DNA of 64,000 nucleotides from Actinospineispora acaciae DSM 45401 (GCF_000620785.1 NZ_JIAI01000015.1:107001-171000), one strand, 5' to 3'. Positions 52,214-62,346 are shown, numbered from the stretch's first letter. A program made the numbers and translations. The notes: generated by a model from the sequence alone, not told the origin.

Positions 52214-53947
52214 CTACTGGGTAAGGCGCACGCCGAGCAGCCGCCGGGCCAGGAGAACCACGCCCAGGTTCACCGCCAGCATGACCACCGACAACGCGCC
52301 CATCAGCTGGAACCTCGACTCCGAGGCCAGGTTGTAGAGGATGACCGGCGCGACGCCGTTGCCGCCGGTGTAGAGGAAGATCGAGACGTCCAGCTCGCGG
52401 AACAGCAGCACGAAGTTGAGCACCCCGATGGACAGGATCGGCCCGCGCAGCAGCGGCACGGTGATCCGGCTCATCGACTCCGTCCAGGTGGCGCCCAGGC
52501 TGCGGGCGGCCTCCTCGGTCTCGGAGTTGAGCTGGGTGAACCCGGCCTGGACGTAGGTGAACGACTGCGGCACCACCCGGATCACGTAGGCCAGCAGCAT
52601 GATCCCCAGCGTGCCGCCGAGCCAGAACGGGCCCGCGGCGTAGGTGACGATCATGGCGATGCCCAGGATCGCGCCGGGGAAGGCCAGCGGCGCGAGCATG
52701 GCCGGGGAGATGGACGGCCGCAGCCACGCCAGCCGGGCCCGCTCGCGCAGCCAGCCCGCCAGCACCGCCACCGCCAGCGCCAGCACGGTGGCCACCAGCG
52801 AGATCCACAGGCTGTTGGCGAACGAGAGCAGGATCTCCGGCTGCTCCAGCAGCGCCCGGTAGTTGTCGAACAGCACCAGGTTCTCCGGGCGCAGCGGCAG
52901 CCCGATGGCCTTGCGGAACGAGGTCAGCAGCAACACCCCGAACGGGAGCACCACGCTGACCATCATCACCGCCACGCCGAACAGCCACGCCGGCCAGCGC
53001 CACCGGCCCAGCGCGGTGACCTGCCGGTGCGCCGGCTTGCCGCCCAGCGTGGTGTAACGCCGCCGTCCGTACACCCTCCGCTGCACCACTAGCAGCGCGC
53101 CCAGCACCACCAGCACCGGCAGGCCGAGCACGGCGGCCAGCTCGATGCGCGGCGGGAACGACATCAGCTTGAGCATCGCGGTCGGGATGGTCTCGAACCC
53201 GACGGGGCCGCCCAGCAGCGCGACCGGGCCGAAGATCACGAACGCGCTGATGAACACCAGCAGGCTGCCGGAGAACATCGGCGGCGTCACCAGCGGCAGG
53301 GTCACCCGCCGCAGCGTGCGCAGCCGGCCGGCGCCCAGCGACTCGGCGGCCTCCTCCAGCCGGGGGTCCATGTTGTCCAGCGCGTCCGCGACCGGGAGGA
53401 ACACCAGCGGGTACAGGAAGAACACCAGGACCAGCACGATCCCGCCGGCGCCGAACACGTCGAACGTGGGCAGCCCGAGCGGCGCCAGCACGTACTCGTT
53501 GATCAGGCCGCCGCGCGGGCCGAGCAGCAGGATCCAGCCCATGGCCGCGATGAAGCTGGGCGCGGCGAAGGTCAGCACCGCCACCGAGCGGAACATCCGC
53601 CGGCCGGGCATGTCCGTGCGGCTGACCAGGAACGCGAACGGCACCGCGATCACCAGCGAGCCGACGGTGGTGGCCACGCCGATCCACAGCGAGTTGAACA
53701 CCGCGGTGGGGATACCGGCCTCGGAGAGCACGGCGGTGTAGTTGCCCAGCCCGATGGCGCCGGTCTCCGGGTCGAGCAGGCTGCGCCACAGCATCCCGCC
53801 CACGGGGACCGCGACCAGGAACACCGCGGCGACGATCCACAGCCAGGGCAGCCCGGGCTCCACGCTGAACCGCTGGGTGCGCTGGCGCATCGGCCCGTCG
53901 GCCGGCTCCATGGTGTTCATGGGGTCGGTCAGCGAGACGGCCGGCAT
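52214..53947 (-). CDS. ABC transporter fused permease (Fe3+/phosphonate type), copy 1
   Basis: 577 residues with two permease halves in one chain (about twelve helices), as in SfuB/ThiP-type systems. Each half has an EAA-like loop: LEEAAESLGAGRLRTLRRVTLPL in the first, TEEAARSLGATWTESMSRITVPLL in the second. The ATG follows the ATPase stop by two bases. The protein is a close paralogue of the one at 56028-57761, with the same length and long identical stretches (for example TDMPGRRMFRSVAVLTFAAP). No solute-binding protein gene belongs to this module. Confidence 0.88.
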   Translation of the reverse strand: MPAVSLTDPMNTMEPADGPMRQRTQRFSVEPGLPWLWIVAAVFLVAVPVGGMLWRSLLDPETGAIGLGNYTAVLSEAGIPTAVFNSLWIGVATTVGSLVIAVPFAFLVSRTDMPGRRMFRSVAVLTFAAPSFIAAMGWILLLGPRGGLINEYVLAPLGLPTFDVFGAGGIVLVLVFFLYPLVFLPVADALDNMDPRLEEAAESLGAGRLRTLRRVTLPLVTPPMFSGSLLVFISAFVIFGPVALLGGPVGFETIPTAMLKLMSFPPRIELAAVLGLPVLVVLGALLVVQRRVYGRRRYTTLGGKPAHRQVTALGRWRWPAWLFGVAVMMVSVVLPFGVLLLTSFRKAIGLPLRPENLVLFDNYRALLEQPEILLSFANSLWISLVATVLALAVAVLAGWLRERARLAWLRPSISPAMLAPLAFPGAILGIAMIVTYAAGPFWLGGTLGIMLLAYVIRVVPQSFTYVQAGFTQLNSETEEAARSLGATWTESMSRITVPLLRGPILSIGVLNFVLLFRELDVSIFLYTGGNGVAPVILYNLASESRFQLMGALSVVMLAVNLGVVLLARRLLGVRLTQ

Positions 53948-53949
53948 CC

Positions 53950-55089
<1,140 letters not shown>

Positions 55090-55129
55090 GACTCAGGCCT
55101 CTCGTTCGTGGTTGTTCTTGAATCACTTT

Positions 55130-55177
55130 GTGCCGTAAGGTGGCACATTGATCTGATGGCGTTCCTTAAGATGGCAC
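55130..55177. promoter_or_regulatory. Two IclR-type operator boxes in the ABC/iclR divergent promoter
   Basis: GTGCCGTAAGGTGGCAC (55130-55146) is an inverted repeat (TGTGCC...GGCACA including the flanking bases). A second copy, GTTCCTTAAGATGGCAC (55161-55177), matches it at 13 of 17 positions. The copies are 31 bases apart, close to three helical turns, between the two divergent starts. IclR proteins typically bind paired sites of this kind at their own promoter. Confidence 0.6.
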
Positions 55178-55240
55178 AGCGATCATCGGGGTAAAGCCGC
55201 TGGAAGTCAACCCCGGGCGGCATGGACAACAGGAGCGGCA

Positions 55241-55978
55241 ATGCGGGTCGTGACCACGGCGTTCCGGGTCTTGGAAGAGGTCGCCGTGCACCAGCCGGTC
55301 GGGGTCAGCGAGCTGGCCCGGCTGCTGGATGAGCCGAAGAGCACCGTGCAGCGGGCGCTGGGGGCACTGCGCGAGGTGGGCTGGGTGGAGCAGGAGCCCG
55401 GCGGCACGCGGCGATGGCGCCAGACCACCAAGCTGCTCGCGCTGGCCAGCCGGGGCGGCGGCGTCGACCTGCGGGAACGCTCGCTGGCGGTGATGCGCGA
55501 GCTGTCCGACCGGACCGACGAGAACGTCCACCTCTCGGTGCGCAGCGGTCACTTCATCACCATCGTGGAGAAGCTGGAGTCCACCAAGGTGGTTCGCCCG
55601 CACGACCCACTGGGCGTGCTCGCGCCGATCCACGCCAGCTCCACCGGCAAGGCGATCCTGGCCTGGAGCGACCCCGAGGACGTCGAGGAGGTCATCGCCG
55701 CCGGCCTGTCAGGATTCACCCAACAGACGGTCACCGATCCGGATGCATTGCGCCGAGAACTGCGCACCATCCGTGAGGTCGGCTACTCGGTGAACACCGG
55801 TGAGTGGCGCGACGAGATCCGAGGCGTGGCCGCCGCCATCATCGAGGCCGACGGCAGAGCGCGCGCCGCAATCAGCCTCGCCGTCCCCACCCACCGCCTC
55901 CCGGACGCCGACATCCCCGCCCTGGGCCTGCTCGTCAACTCGATCGTCGCCCGCCTTTGCGCTGGTCAGAACCCGTGA
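55241..55978 (+). CDS. IclR-family transcriptional regulator
   Basis: 245 residues. N-terminal winged helix (AFRVLEEVAVHQPVGVSELARLLDEPKSTVQRALGALREVGWV, about 7-50), then the IclR effector domain with LSDRTDENVHLSV, APIHASSTGKAILAW and GEWRDEIRGVAAAI. Effector is unknown, probably the substrate of the neighbouring ABC systems. Stands between two paralogous transporter modules. The stop codon is part of the palindromic repeat P3, so that repeat set the C-terminus. Confidence 0.88.
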   Translation: MRVVTTAFRVLEEVAVHQPVGVSELARLLDEPKSTVQRALGALREVGWVEQEPGGTRRWRQTTKLLALASRGGGVDLRERSLAVMRELSDRTDENVHLSVRSGHFITIVEKLESTKVVRPHDPLGVLAPIHASSTGKAILAWSDPEDVEEVIAAGLSGFTQQTVTDPDALRRELRTIREVGYSVNTGEWRDEIRGVAAAIIEADGRARAAISLAVPTHRLPDADIPALGLLVNSIVARLCAGQNP

Positions 55979-56017
55979 GTGGCTAGGGCCATCATAGCGG
56001 CCCTAGCCACTCACGGG
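55972..56017. repeat. Palindromic repeat P3 (CATAG-loop hairpin)
   Basis: CCCGTGAGTGGCTAGGGCC (55972-55990) pairs perfectly with its complement at 55999-56017 around the loop ATCATAGC. It provides the TGA of the iclR gene (55976-55978) and lies between it and the convergent ABC permease stop at 56028. Confidence 0.9.
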
Positions 56018-56027
56018 CGGTGACCAG

Positions 56028-57761
56028 CTAATACGTCAGGCGTACGCGCAGGAGTCGGCGGGCGAGCAGTACGACGCCGAGGTTGACCGCGAGCATGACC
56101 ACGGACAGGGCGCCCATGAGCTGGAAGCGGGACTCCGAGGCGAGGTTGTAGAGGACCACGGGGGCGACGCTGTTGCCGCCGGTGTAGAGGAAGATCGACA
56201 CGTCCAGCTCGCGGAACAGCAGGACGAAGTTGAGCACGCCGATGGACAGGATCTGGCCGCGCAGCAGCGGCGTGGTGATCCGCCGCATGGTCTCCATCCA
56301 GGACGCGCCGAGGCTGCGGGCGGCCTCCTCGGTCTCGGAGTTGAGCTGGACGAACCCGGCCTGCACGTAGGTGAACGACTGCGGCACCACCCGGATCAGG
56401 TAGGCCACCACCATGATGGTCAGCGAGCCGCCTATCCAGAACGGCGAGCCGGCGTAGGTGACCAGCGCGGCGATGCCCAGGATCGCGCCGGGGAAGGCCA
56501 GCGGGGCGAGCATGGCCGGGGCGATCACGGGCCGCAGCCGGGACCGGCCGCGCTCGCGCAGCCAGGCCGCGACCAGCGCCACCACGATGCTCAGCACGGT
56601 GGCCAGCAGCGAGGTCCACAGGCTGTTCCAGAACGACTCCAGGATCTCCGGCTGGCGCACCAGCTCCCGGTAGTTGTCGAACAGCACCAGGTTCTCCGGG
56701 CGCAGCGGCAGCCCGATGGCCTTGCGGAACGACGCCAGCAGCAGCACCCCGAACGGCAGCACCAGGCTGACCATGGTGATCGCGATGCCGAACAGCCAGG
56801 CCAGCCAGCGCCAGCCGCCGAGCTTGGTGATCCGGCGCCGCCCCGGCTGGCCGGCCAGGGTGGTGTAGCGGCGGCGGCCGTAGATGCGCCGCTGCAGGAT
56901 GAGCAGCCCGCCGATCACGATCAGCACCGGCAGGCCGAGCACGGCGGCCAGCTCGATGCGCGGCGGGAAGGCCATCATCTTCAGCAGCGCCGTCGGGATG
57001 GTCTGGAACCCCACGGGCGTGCCGAGCAGCGCCACCGGCCCGAAGATGATGAACGCGCTGATGAACACGATCAGGCTGCCGGAGAACATCGGCGGCACGA
57101 TCAGCGGCAGGGTGACCGCCCGCAGGGTGTGCCACTTCGTCGCGCCCAGCGACTCGGCGGCCTCCTCCAGCTTCGGGTCCATGTTGTCCAGCGCGTCCGT
57201 CACCGGCAGGAACACCAGCGGGTACAGGAAGAACGTCAGCACCAGCACGATCCCGCCGGCGCCGAAGATGCTCAGCCGGGGCAGCCCGAGCGGGTCGAAC
57301 ACGTACTCGTTGAGGAACCCGCCGCGCGGCCCGAGCAGCAGGATCCAGCCCAGCGCCGCGATGAAGCTGGGCGCGGCGAAGGTCAGCACCGCCACCGAGC
57401 GGAACATCCGCCGGCCCGGCATGTCCGTGCGGCTGACCAGGAACGCGAACGGCACCCCGATCACCAGCGTGGCCGCCGTGGTGGCCAGCCCCACCCACAG
57501 CGAGTTCAGCGCCGCCTGCCAGATGCCCGGCTCGGTGGCCACCGTGATGTAGTTGTCCAGGCCGATGGCGCCGGTGTCGGCCACCACCAAACTGCGCCAT
57601 ACCAGCCCGCCCACCGGCACCGCGACGATGAACACCGCCGCCGCCGTCCACAGCCAGGGCAGCACCGCCTCCAGCCGGGGCCGGTCGGCCCGCCCGCCCG
57701 TGGGCCGGGCATAGCGCCCCGGATCCCTCGGGCGGACGATGATGCTGGACGAGGAGGACAT
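56028..57761 (-). CDS. ABC transporter fused permease (Fe3+/phosphonate type), copy 2
   Basis: 577 residues, about twelve helices in two halves with EAA-like loops (LEEAAESLGATKWHTLRAVTLPL, TEEAARSLGASWMETMRRITTPLL). Strongly similar to copy 1 over its whole length, so the two arose by duplication. Start ATG lies two bases after the stop of the binding-protein gene. Together with the genes at 57764 and 58862 it forms a complete importer. Confidence 0.89.
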   Translation of the reverse strand: MSSSSSIIVRPRDPGRYARPTGGRADRPRLEAVLPWLWTAAAVFIVAVPVGGLVWRSLVVADTGAIGLDNYITVATEPGIWQAALNSLWVGLATTAATLVIGVPFAFLVSRTDMPGRRMFRSVAVLTFAAPSFIAALGWILLLGPRGGFLNEYVFDPLGLPRLSIFGAGGIVLVLTFFLYPLVFLPVTDALDNMDPKLEEAAESLGATKWHTLRAVTLPLIVPPMFSGSLIVFISAFIIFGPVALLGTPVGFQTIPTALLKMMAFPPRIELAAVLGLPVLIVIGGLLILQRRIYGRRRYTTLAGQPGRRRITKLGGWRWLAWLFGIAITMVSLVLPFGVLLLASFRKAIGLPLRPENLVLFDNYRELVRQPEILESFWNSLWTSLLATVLSIVVALVAAWLRERGRSRLRPVIAPAMLAPLAFPGAILGIAALVTYAGSPFWIGGSLTIMVVAYLIRVVPQSFTYVQAGFVQLNSETEEAARSLGASWMETMRRITTPLLRGQILSIGVLNFVLLFRELDVSIFLYTGGNSVAPVVLYNLASESRFQLMGALSVVMLAVNLGVVLLARRLLRVRLTY

Positions 57762-57763
57762 GC

Positions 57764-58825
57764 TCAGCGCCCGACCGCGGTGGCGAAGGTGCGCTTGAGG
57801 TCCTCCTTGCGCGCCTTGACGTCCTTCGCCGGGATGACCACCAGGCGGTCCTCGGTGATCGGGGCCGCGCCGGTGGGCACGGGCGCGCCGTTCAGCACCG
57901 AGCGCGAGCCGATGCCGGCCTGGGCGGCCTGGAACTCGGGGCTGAGCTGGAAGCGCACCAGCAGCCGGGCGGCCGCCGGGTGCTGCGCCTGCTCCAGCGC
58001 GGCCACGTAGGACGGCAGCGCGCCGATGCGGCCGGTCGGGTAGCCCATGGCCAGCGGCTCGCCGCCCTTCTTGGCGGTCGCCACGTCGGCCTCGATGCCC
58101 GGGATGCCGAAGTCGGCCTCGCCGGTCGCGAGCAGCTGGGTCAGCGCCAGCGCGGAGTCGGCGACCAGCGTCTTGCGCTGGCGCAGCGCGGGCATGAAGC
58201 CCGGGTTGATCTGCTCCATGGCCGCCACGTAGGTCAGCGCGGCGCCGGACGAGCCCGGGTCGGCCACGCCGAACGCGCCCTGCCGGGCGGCCAGGTCGTC
58301 CCAGGTGGTCGGGGCGGTCTCCGGCTTGGTCTTGGCCGCGTTGTAGGAGTAGCCCAGCGCGCCCCAGGTGAACGGCAGGTACTTGTTCTGCGGGTTGGAC
58401 AGCGGCTTGAGGATCTGGTCCCGGTTGGCCACGGCGGGGTCGGCGAGCACCTTGGCGTCGGTCCAGACCCGCAGCGTCGCCTCGTCGTTGAGGCTGACCG
58501 CGTCGAACTCCAGCGCGTGCGCGGTGATCTGGGCCTGGGTCTTCTGCGCGATGTCCCCGGAGGCCTCCCGGACGAACGTGACCGGGATGCCGTACTTCTC
58601 CTTGAACTTGTCCGCCAGCAGCTGGGCCTGCTCACGGGTGTGCCCGCCCGCGCCGAGCACCACCTTGCCTTCCTGCTTGGCCTTCGCGATCAGCTGGTCC
58701 TCGTTGGCGGGCAGGCTGGCAGAGCCACCTCCGCTCGGCGGCGGCGCGCAGCCGGTGAGCGCCAGCGCGGCGAGCGCGGCGGCCAGCAGGCCGGCACCGA
58801 CGGTCCTGCGTAGGGCTCTTGTCAT
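57764..58825 (-). CDS. ABC transporter substrate-binding lipoprotein (Fe3+/2-AEP/PotD-like)
   Basis: 353 residues from ATG 58825 with GAGGTG close upstream. Lipoprotein signal ends LALTGCAPP. The mature protein begins ANEDQLIAKAKQEGKVVLGAGG and continues FKEKYGIPVTFVREASGDI, the layout of extracellular binding protein families 1/6 found with Fe3+, 2-aminoethylphosphonate and sugar-phosphate importers. Later blocks: NKYLPFTWGALGYSYN and YPTGRIGALPSYVAAL. The Tyr cluster that binds Fe3+ in FbpA-type proteins is not evident, so iron is less likely. It may also serve module 1, which lacks its own binding protein. Confidence 0.86.
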   Translation of the reverse strand: MTRALRRTVGAGLLAAALAALALTGCAPPPSGGGSASLPANEDQLIAKAKQEGKVVLGAGGHTREQAQLLADKFKEKYGIPVTFVREASGDIAQKTQAQITAHALEFDAVSLNDEATLRVWTDAKVLADPAVANRDQILKPLSNPQNKYLPFTWGALGYSYNAAKTKPETAPTTWDDLAARQGAFGVADPGSSGAALTYVAAMEQINPGFMPALRQRKTLVADSALALTQLLATGEADFGIPGIEADVATAKKGGEPLAMGYPTGRIGALPSYVAALEQAQHPAAARLLVRFQLSPEFQAAQAGIGSRSVLNGAPVPTGAAPITEDRLVVIPAKDVKARKEDLKRTFATAVGR

Positions 58826-58861
58826 CGAACACCTCATGTTGTGCGTTGGTAGGGAGCGGGG

Positions 58862-60055
58862 TCAGCGGGCGTGGCTCGGTCGATGTACGGGCGGGGCCGC
58901 CGGTGGCGGGAGGTCGGTCTCGTCCTCGGGTTCGAGCAGGTGGCCGTCCGCGTCCCGGCTGTCGTCCGCGAGCAGGCTCGCCCCGCCCTTGGCCACCGCA
59001 ACGCTCACCCGCGCGCCCCTGGCCAGCGGCCGGATGCCCCGGTCCACCACCCGACACGGTTCGCCCAGCGCCGGCACGTCGACCAGGTAGTGCACCTCGT
59101 CGCCGAGGAACACCGCGTCGCGGACCACGCCCGACCACGGCGTCATCGGGCCGTCCAGCGGGCTCAGCTCCAGGTCCGGCGGGCGCACGCACAGGGTGAC
59201 CACGTCGCCCGGCCGCCGCTGCGACCCGGCGTCGACTACGCCGGTGAGCAGCTGGCCGGTACCCAGTCGGACCGCGGGCTGGTCGGGGCCGTCCTGGATC
59301 ACGCCCGGCAGGAAGTTGGCCGAGCCGAGGCTGCGCGCCACGAACCGGTTGCCTGGCGCGCGGTAGAGGTCCTTCGGCGGCCCGACCTGCTGGATGTTGC
59401 CGGCGTTCAGCGCGACGATGCGGTCGGCCAGCGCCAGCGCCTCGGTCCGGTCGTGGGTGATGTAGATCATCGTGATGGCGAACTCGCGCTGCAGGCGGCG
59501 GATCTCCAGGCGCATCTCCTCGCGCAGCCGGCTGTCCAGGTTCGACAGCGGCTCGTCCAGCAGCAGCACCCTCGGCGTGGTGACCAGCGCCCTGGCCAGC
59601 GCGACCCGCTGCTGCTGGCCGCCGGAGAGCTCGTGCGGGTACCGGCTGCCCATCTCGTCCAGGCGCACCTGCTCCAGTGCGCGCGCGACCCGGCCGCCGA
59701 GGTTCGCCGAGCGCTTGGCCCCGGAGCGGCGGCGCCGCACGGTCAGCCCGAACCCGACGTTGTCCGCCACCGTCATGTGCGGCCACAGCGCGTAGCTCTG
59801 GAACACCACGCCGACCTCGCGCCGGCTGGGCGGAACGAACACATTGGGGCCGGCGACGAGGTTGCTGCCGATCCGGATTTGTCCTTCGGTGGGCCGCTCG
59901 AACCCCGCTACCATGCGAAGCGTCGTCGTCTTGCCGCAGCCGCTCGGGCCGAGAAGAACGATCGCCTCTCCGGAGTCGACCTTCAGGTCGAACTCGGCGA
60001 CGGCCGTGACCCGCCCAAAGTCCTTCCGCACGCCCTCGAAGCTCAGACGCGACAT
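58862..60055 (-). CDS. ABC transporter ATP-binding protein (PotA/FbpC type), copy 2
   Basis: 397 residues. Walker A GPSGCGKTTT, FQSYALWPHMTV, LSGGQQQRVALARAL, VLLLDEPLSNLD and YITHDRTEAL are all present, followed by a TOBE-like domain and a Pro-rich C-terminal tail (LPPPAAPPVHRPSHAR) absent from copy 1. First gene of an ATPase-binding protein-permease operon. Its upstream region carries a weaker copy of the IclR box found before copy 1. Confidence 0.9.
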   Translation of the reverse strand: MSRLSFEGVRKDFGRVTAVAEFDLKVDSGEAIVLLGPSGCGKTTTLRMVAGFERPTEGQIRIGSNLVAGPNVFVPPSRREVGVVFQSYALWPHMTVADNVGFGLTVRRRRSGAKRSANLGGRVARALEQVRLDEMGSRYPHELSGGQQQRVALARALVTTPRVLLLDEPLSNLDSRLREEMRLEIRRLQREFAITMIYITHDRTEALALADRIVALNAGNIQQVGPPKDLYRAPGNRFVARSLGSANFLPGVIQDGPDQPAVRLGTGQLLTGVVDAGSQRRPGDVVTLCVRPPDLELSPLDGPMTPWSGVVRDAVFLGDEVHYLVDVPALGEPCRVVDRGIRPLARGARVSVAVAKGGASLLADDSRDADGHLLEPEDETDLPPPAAPPVHRPSHAR

Positions 60056-60078
60056 GGGGACCCTTCATCAGTTGCGCC

Positions 60079-60095
60079 GCCCCCTAAGAGTGCAC
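60079..60095. promoter_or_regulatory. Degenerate IclR-box-like site upstream of ABC module 2
   Basis: GCCCCCTAAGAGTGCAC shares the central TAAG and the terminal GCAC with the two boxes at 55130-55177 and matches about 12 of 17 positions. It lies 24 bases before the ATPase start codon. Confidence 0.35.
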
Positions 60096-60234
60096 TGAAC
60101 CACCCGCCACAACGGCACGCGGTGTCGTCCAACGCCCCCCTAGGGCACGAAAGGAAATTGCGTTACCTAGATGCAGTGATCTTCGATCTCGCCGTCACAG
60201 AAAGTCAAGGGCACCCGCGTCTACCATCCTTCCG

Positions 60235-60987
60235 ATGGACGTCTTGGGAGAATTGGTACCCCAGTTGGCCCAATTGCCTGGTGTGATCACTGTGGCGCTT
60301 GGGGGTAGTCGAGCCAAAGGAACGCACCGTCCGGACAGCGATTGGGACCTCGGCGTCTACTACCGGGGAAAATTCGACGCGACGGTTCTCACTCGATTGG
60401 GTTACCCCGGTAGTGCGGCTCAGCCGGGTGAGTGGGGACGCATCGTGAACGGCGGGGCGTGGCTGTCGGTGCACGGTCAGCCTGTCGACGTACTCCTGCG
60501 CGACCTCGACGTGATCGAGTCGTGGTGGGCCGACGCTCGGGACGGGCGGTTCGAGATCGACAACGTGGAGGGGCACCTGGCTGGGCTGCCGACCTATGTG
60601 CCGCTCGGCGAGATGGCCATCGGCCGCGCCCTGCACGGCTCGCTGCCGTCCGTGGAGTACCCGCCCCGGCTGCGGGAGGTGGGGTCGGCGCGGTGGCGCT
60701 GGAACGGGGCGTTCTCGTTGATGTTCGCCGAGCAGTACGCCTCGCGGGGCGACCGGACGCTGGCCGCCGGCATGCTCGCCCGGGCCACGGCGCAGACCGC
60801 GCACGGCGTCCTGGCCGAGCGCGGGGAGTGGGCGTTGGGCGAGAAGGGCCTGGTCGCGGCGGCGGGCCTGGACGACGCGGCGGCCATCATCGGCCAGGTG
60901 CACGCCGACCCGGTGGCCGCGGCTGGCGCGCTGCGCGAGCTGCTGCGCCCACCCCGCCTCGACGAGCTGGCCGCCCACACCGGTTAG
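60235..60987 (+). CDS. Nucleotidyltransferase-domain protein
   Basis: 250 residues. N-terminal minimal nucleotidyltransferase core: ALGGSRAKGTHRPDSDWDLGVYY, interrupted here only for length, gives the GS-x-A-x-G...S-D-x-D metal-binding motif (about residues 23-41). A DVLLRDLD third-acid strand follows near 86-93. The helical C-terminal half (about 130-250) resembles DUF4037-type substrate domains. Such enzymes adenylylate small molecules such as aminoglycosides, or proteins; here substrate is unknown and no partner HEPN gene is present. The upstream 120 bases are noticeably more AT-rich than average. Confidence 0.8.
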   Translation: MDVLGELVPQLAQLPGVITVALGGSRAKGTHRPDSDWDLGVYYRGKFDATVLTRLGYPGSAAQPGEWGRIVNGGAWLSVHGQPVDVLLRDLDVIESWWADARDGRFEIDNVEGHLAGLPTYVPLGEMAIGRALHGSLPSVEYPPRLREVGSARWRWNGAFSLMFAEQYASRGDRTLAAGMLARATAQTAHGVLAERGEWALGEKGLVAAAGLDDAAAIIGQVHADPVAAAGALRELLRPPRLDELAAHTG

Positions 60988-61049
60988 CTCGGGTGGCCCG
61001 CGCTCTCGGCCGCGCCCCTGGCGTGAGGCCGGCCTTAGAGTCCTCGGGC

Positions 61050-61556
61050 ATGACGTCCGTGGACCCGGCCACCATGCGCGACGTCATGGGGCGCTTCGCC
61101 ACCGGGGTCGCGGTGGTCACCGGGGAGCGCCACGGGGTGCCGCACGGCATGACCGTCAACTCGCTGACGTCGGTGTCGCTGCGCCCGCCGCTGCTGCTGG
61201 TCTGTCTGAGCGCGGGCGCGCGCAGCACCGAGGCGATCACGGCCGGCGGGCGGTTCGCGGTGAACATCCTGTCCGCCCGGCAGGAGCACCTCGCGCGCCG
61301 GTTCGCCCAACGGGGAGCCGACCACTTCGCCGGGCTGTCGGTGGAGCGGGGGCGGCACGGGGTGCCGGTCATCCCGGACGCCTTCGCTCGGCTGGAGTGC
61401 GACGTGGACCGGCACTTCGTGGCGGGCGACCACGTGGTGGTGATCGGCGAGGTGCGCGAGCTGCGGGCACGGGAGGGGGAGCCGCTCGGGTTCCTGCGCG
61501 GCAAGTTCTCCGACATCGTCGACCGGGGCCGCGAGCCGGTGGACTGGTTCTTCTAG
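61050..61556 (+). CDS. Flavin reductase-like domain protein
   Basis: 168 residues from ATG 61050. Flavin reductase fold of the two-component monooxygenase type: MRDVMGRFATGVAVVTGE, HGMTVNSLTSVSLRPPLLLVCL, FAVNILSARQEHLARRFA, and the C-terminal DHVVVIGEVRELRA. These proteins supply FMNH2 or FADH2 to partner oxygenases such as HsaA, HpaB or NtaA. No oxygenase gene is next to it. It lies close to alicyclic-acid genes but on the other side of a TetR gene. Confidence 0.85.
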   Translation: MTSVDPATMRDVMGRFATGVAVVTGERHGVPHGMTVNSLTSVSLRPPLLLVCLSAGARSTEAITAGGRFAVNILSARQEHLARRFAQRGADHFAGLSVERGRHGVPVIPDAFARLECDVDRHFVAGDHVVVIGEVRELRAREGEPLGFLRGKFSDIVDRGREPVDWFF

Positions 61557-61621
61557 CCCGTGCCTGTGCCCGTGCCGGCGCCTGTGCCCGTGCCCGCGCT
61601 CGCGCTCGCGCCGTAGGAGAC

Positions 61622-61642
61622 AGACCGACCGTCGGTCGGTCT
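61622..61642. promoter_or_regulatory. 21-bp perfect palindrome between convergent genes
   Basis: AGACCGACCG-T-CGGTCGGTCT, centred on one base. It follows a stretch of GTGCCC/GCGCTC simple repeats (61558-61612) and lies 12 bases past the TetR gene stop. GACCGACCGTCGGTC is the kind of site TetR proteins bind, yet the place is at the 3' ends of two genes, so a terminator-like or remote-operator role is open. Confidence 0.4.
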
Positions 61643-61653
61643 TGGTGCGAACG

Positions 61654-62256
61654 TCAACCGCCCGACTGGCCGACCAGGCGCATGAGCGTGTCCACCAGCT
61701 CGGCGATCGCGCGGTCCCTGGCGCGCGGGCGCAGGGTTCCGTACCAGGTCGGGGCCTGGGTCATCGCGGCGTGCATGCACAGCAGCACGGTGTCCTCGCC
61801 GGTCACGGTGAACTCGCCGGACTCGACACCCTCCCGCACCACGGAGCGGAACACCCTGTCGTGCCGGCGGCGCAGGTCCTTGATCCGCTCCCGCTGCCGG
61901 TCCGGCCACTCGTCGGGGGCCAGGAACAGCCGCAGCGCCGCCGGGTGGTCGCGGACCGCGACGGTGACCTGCTCGCGGACCAGCGCCCGCAGCCGGCGCC
62001 CGGCCGGCCCGCCGGTGTCGGCGAGCAGCCGCTCCAGCCTGGCGATCCAGTCGTTGCCCAGTGCCTCGATCGCGGCGGTGACCAGCTCGTCCTTGCTGGC
62101 GAAGTAGTAGTAGAGCGAGCCCTTGGTGACGTCGAGCCGCTCGGCGATGTCGTCCAGGCTGACCCCGTCGTAGCCGCGCTCGCCGAACAGCGCGGCGGCC
62201 ACCGACAGGATCTCCTGGATGCGCCGGTCGCGCTTGCGCGCCACGCGCTCCCCCAT
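61654..62256 (-). CDS. TetR-family regulator (KstR2/FadR-like), divergent from badI-badH
   Basis: 200 residues from ATG 62256. HTH: IQEILSVAAALFGERGYDGVSL, split from DDIAERLDVTKGSLYYYFASKDEL, gives a textbook TetR DNA-binding domain (about 12-58). The C-terminal domain (ALVREQVTVAVRDHPAALRLFL, APTWYGTL) is like that of KstR2-type repressors, which respond to CoA thioesters. The divergent position and two operator-like palindromes between them suggest it represses the badI-badH genes and is relieved by a ring-CoA intermediate. Confidence 0.85.
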   Translation of the reverse strand: MGERVARKRDRRIQEILSVAAALFGERGYDGVSLDDIAERLDVTKGSLYYYFASKDELVTAAIEALGNDWIARLERLLADTGGPAGRRLRALVREQVTVAVRDHPAALRLFLAPDEWPDRQRERIKDLRRRHDRVFRSVVREGVESGEFTVTGEDTVLLCMHAAMTQAPTWYGTLRPRARDRAIAELVDTLMRLVGQSGG

Positions 62257-62288
62257 CCGTACCTCCGCCCGGTCGACAGCGGCGAATA

Positions 62289-62323
62289 CTAACCCTAGGG
62301 TCAGCTATTGACTCATGCGTCAA
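62289..62323. promoter_or_regulatory. Two operator-like palindromes between the TetR gene and badI
   Basis: CTAACCCTAGGGTCAG (62289-62304) and TTGACTCATGCGTCAA (62308-62323) are each 16-bp inverted repeats with one mismatch. They fill the 90-base divergent gap. Size and placement fit TetR binding sites. It is unclear which is the main operator. Confidence 0.5.
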
Positions 62324-62346
62324 ACTTCGGTGAGGGAGCTGCGGCG

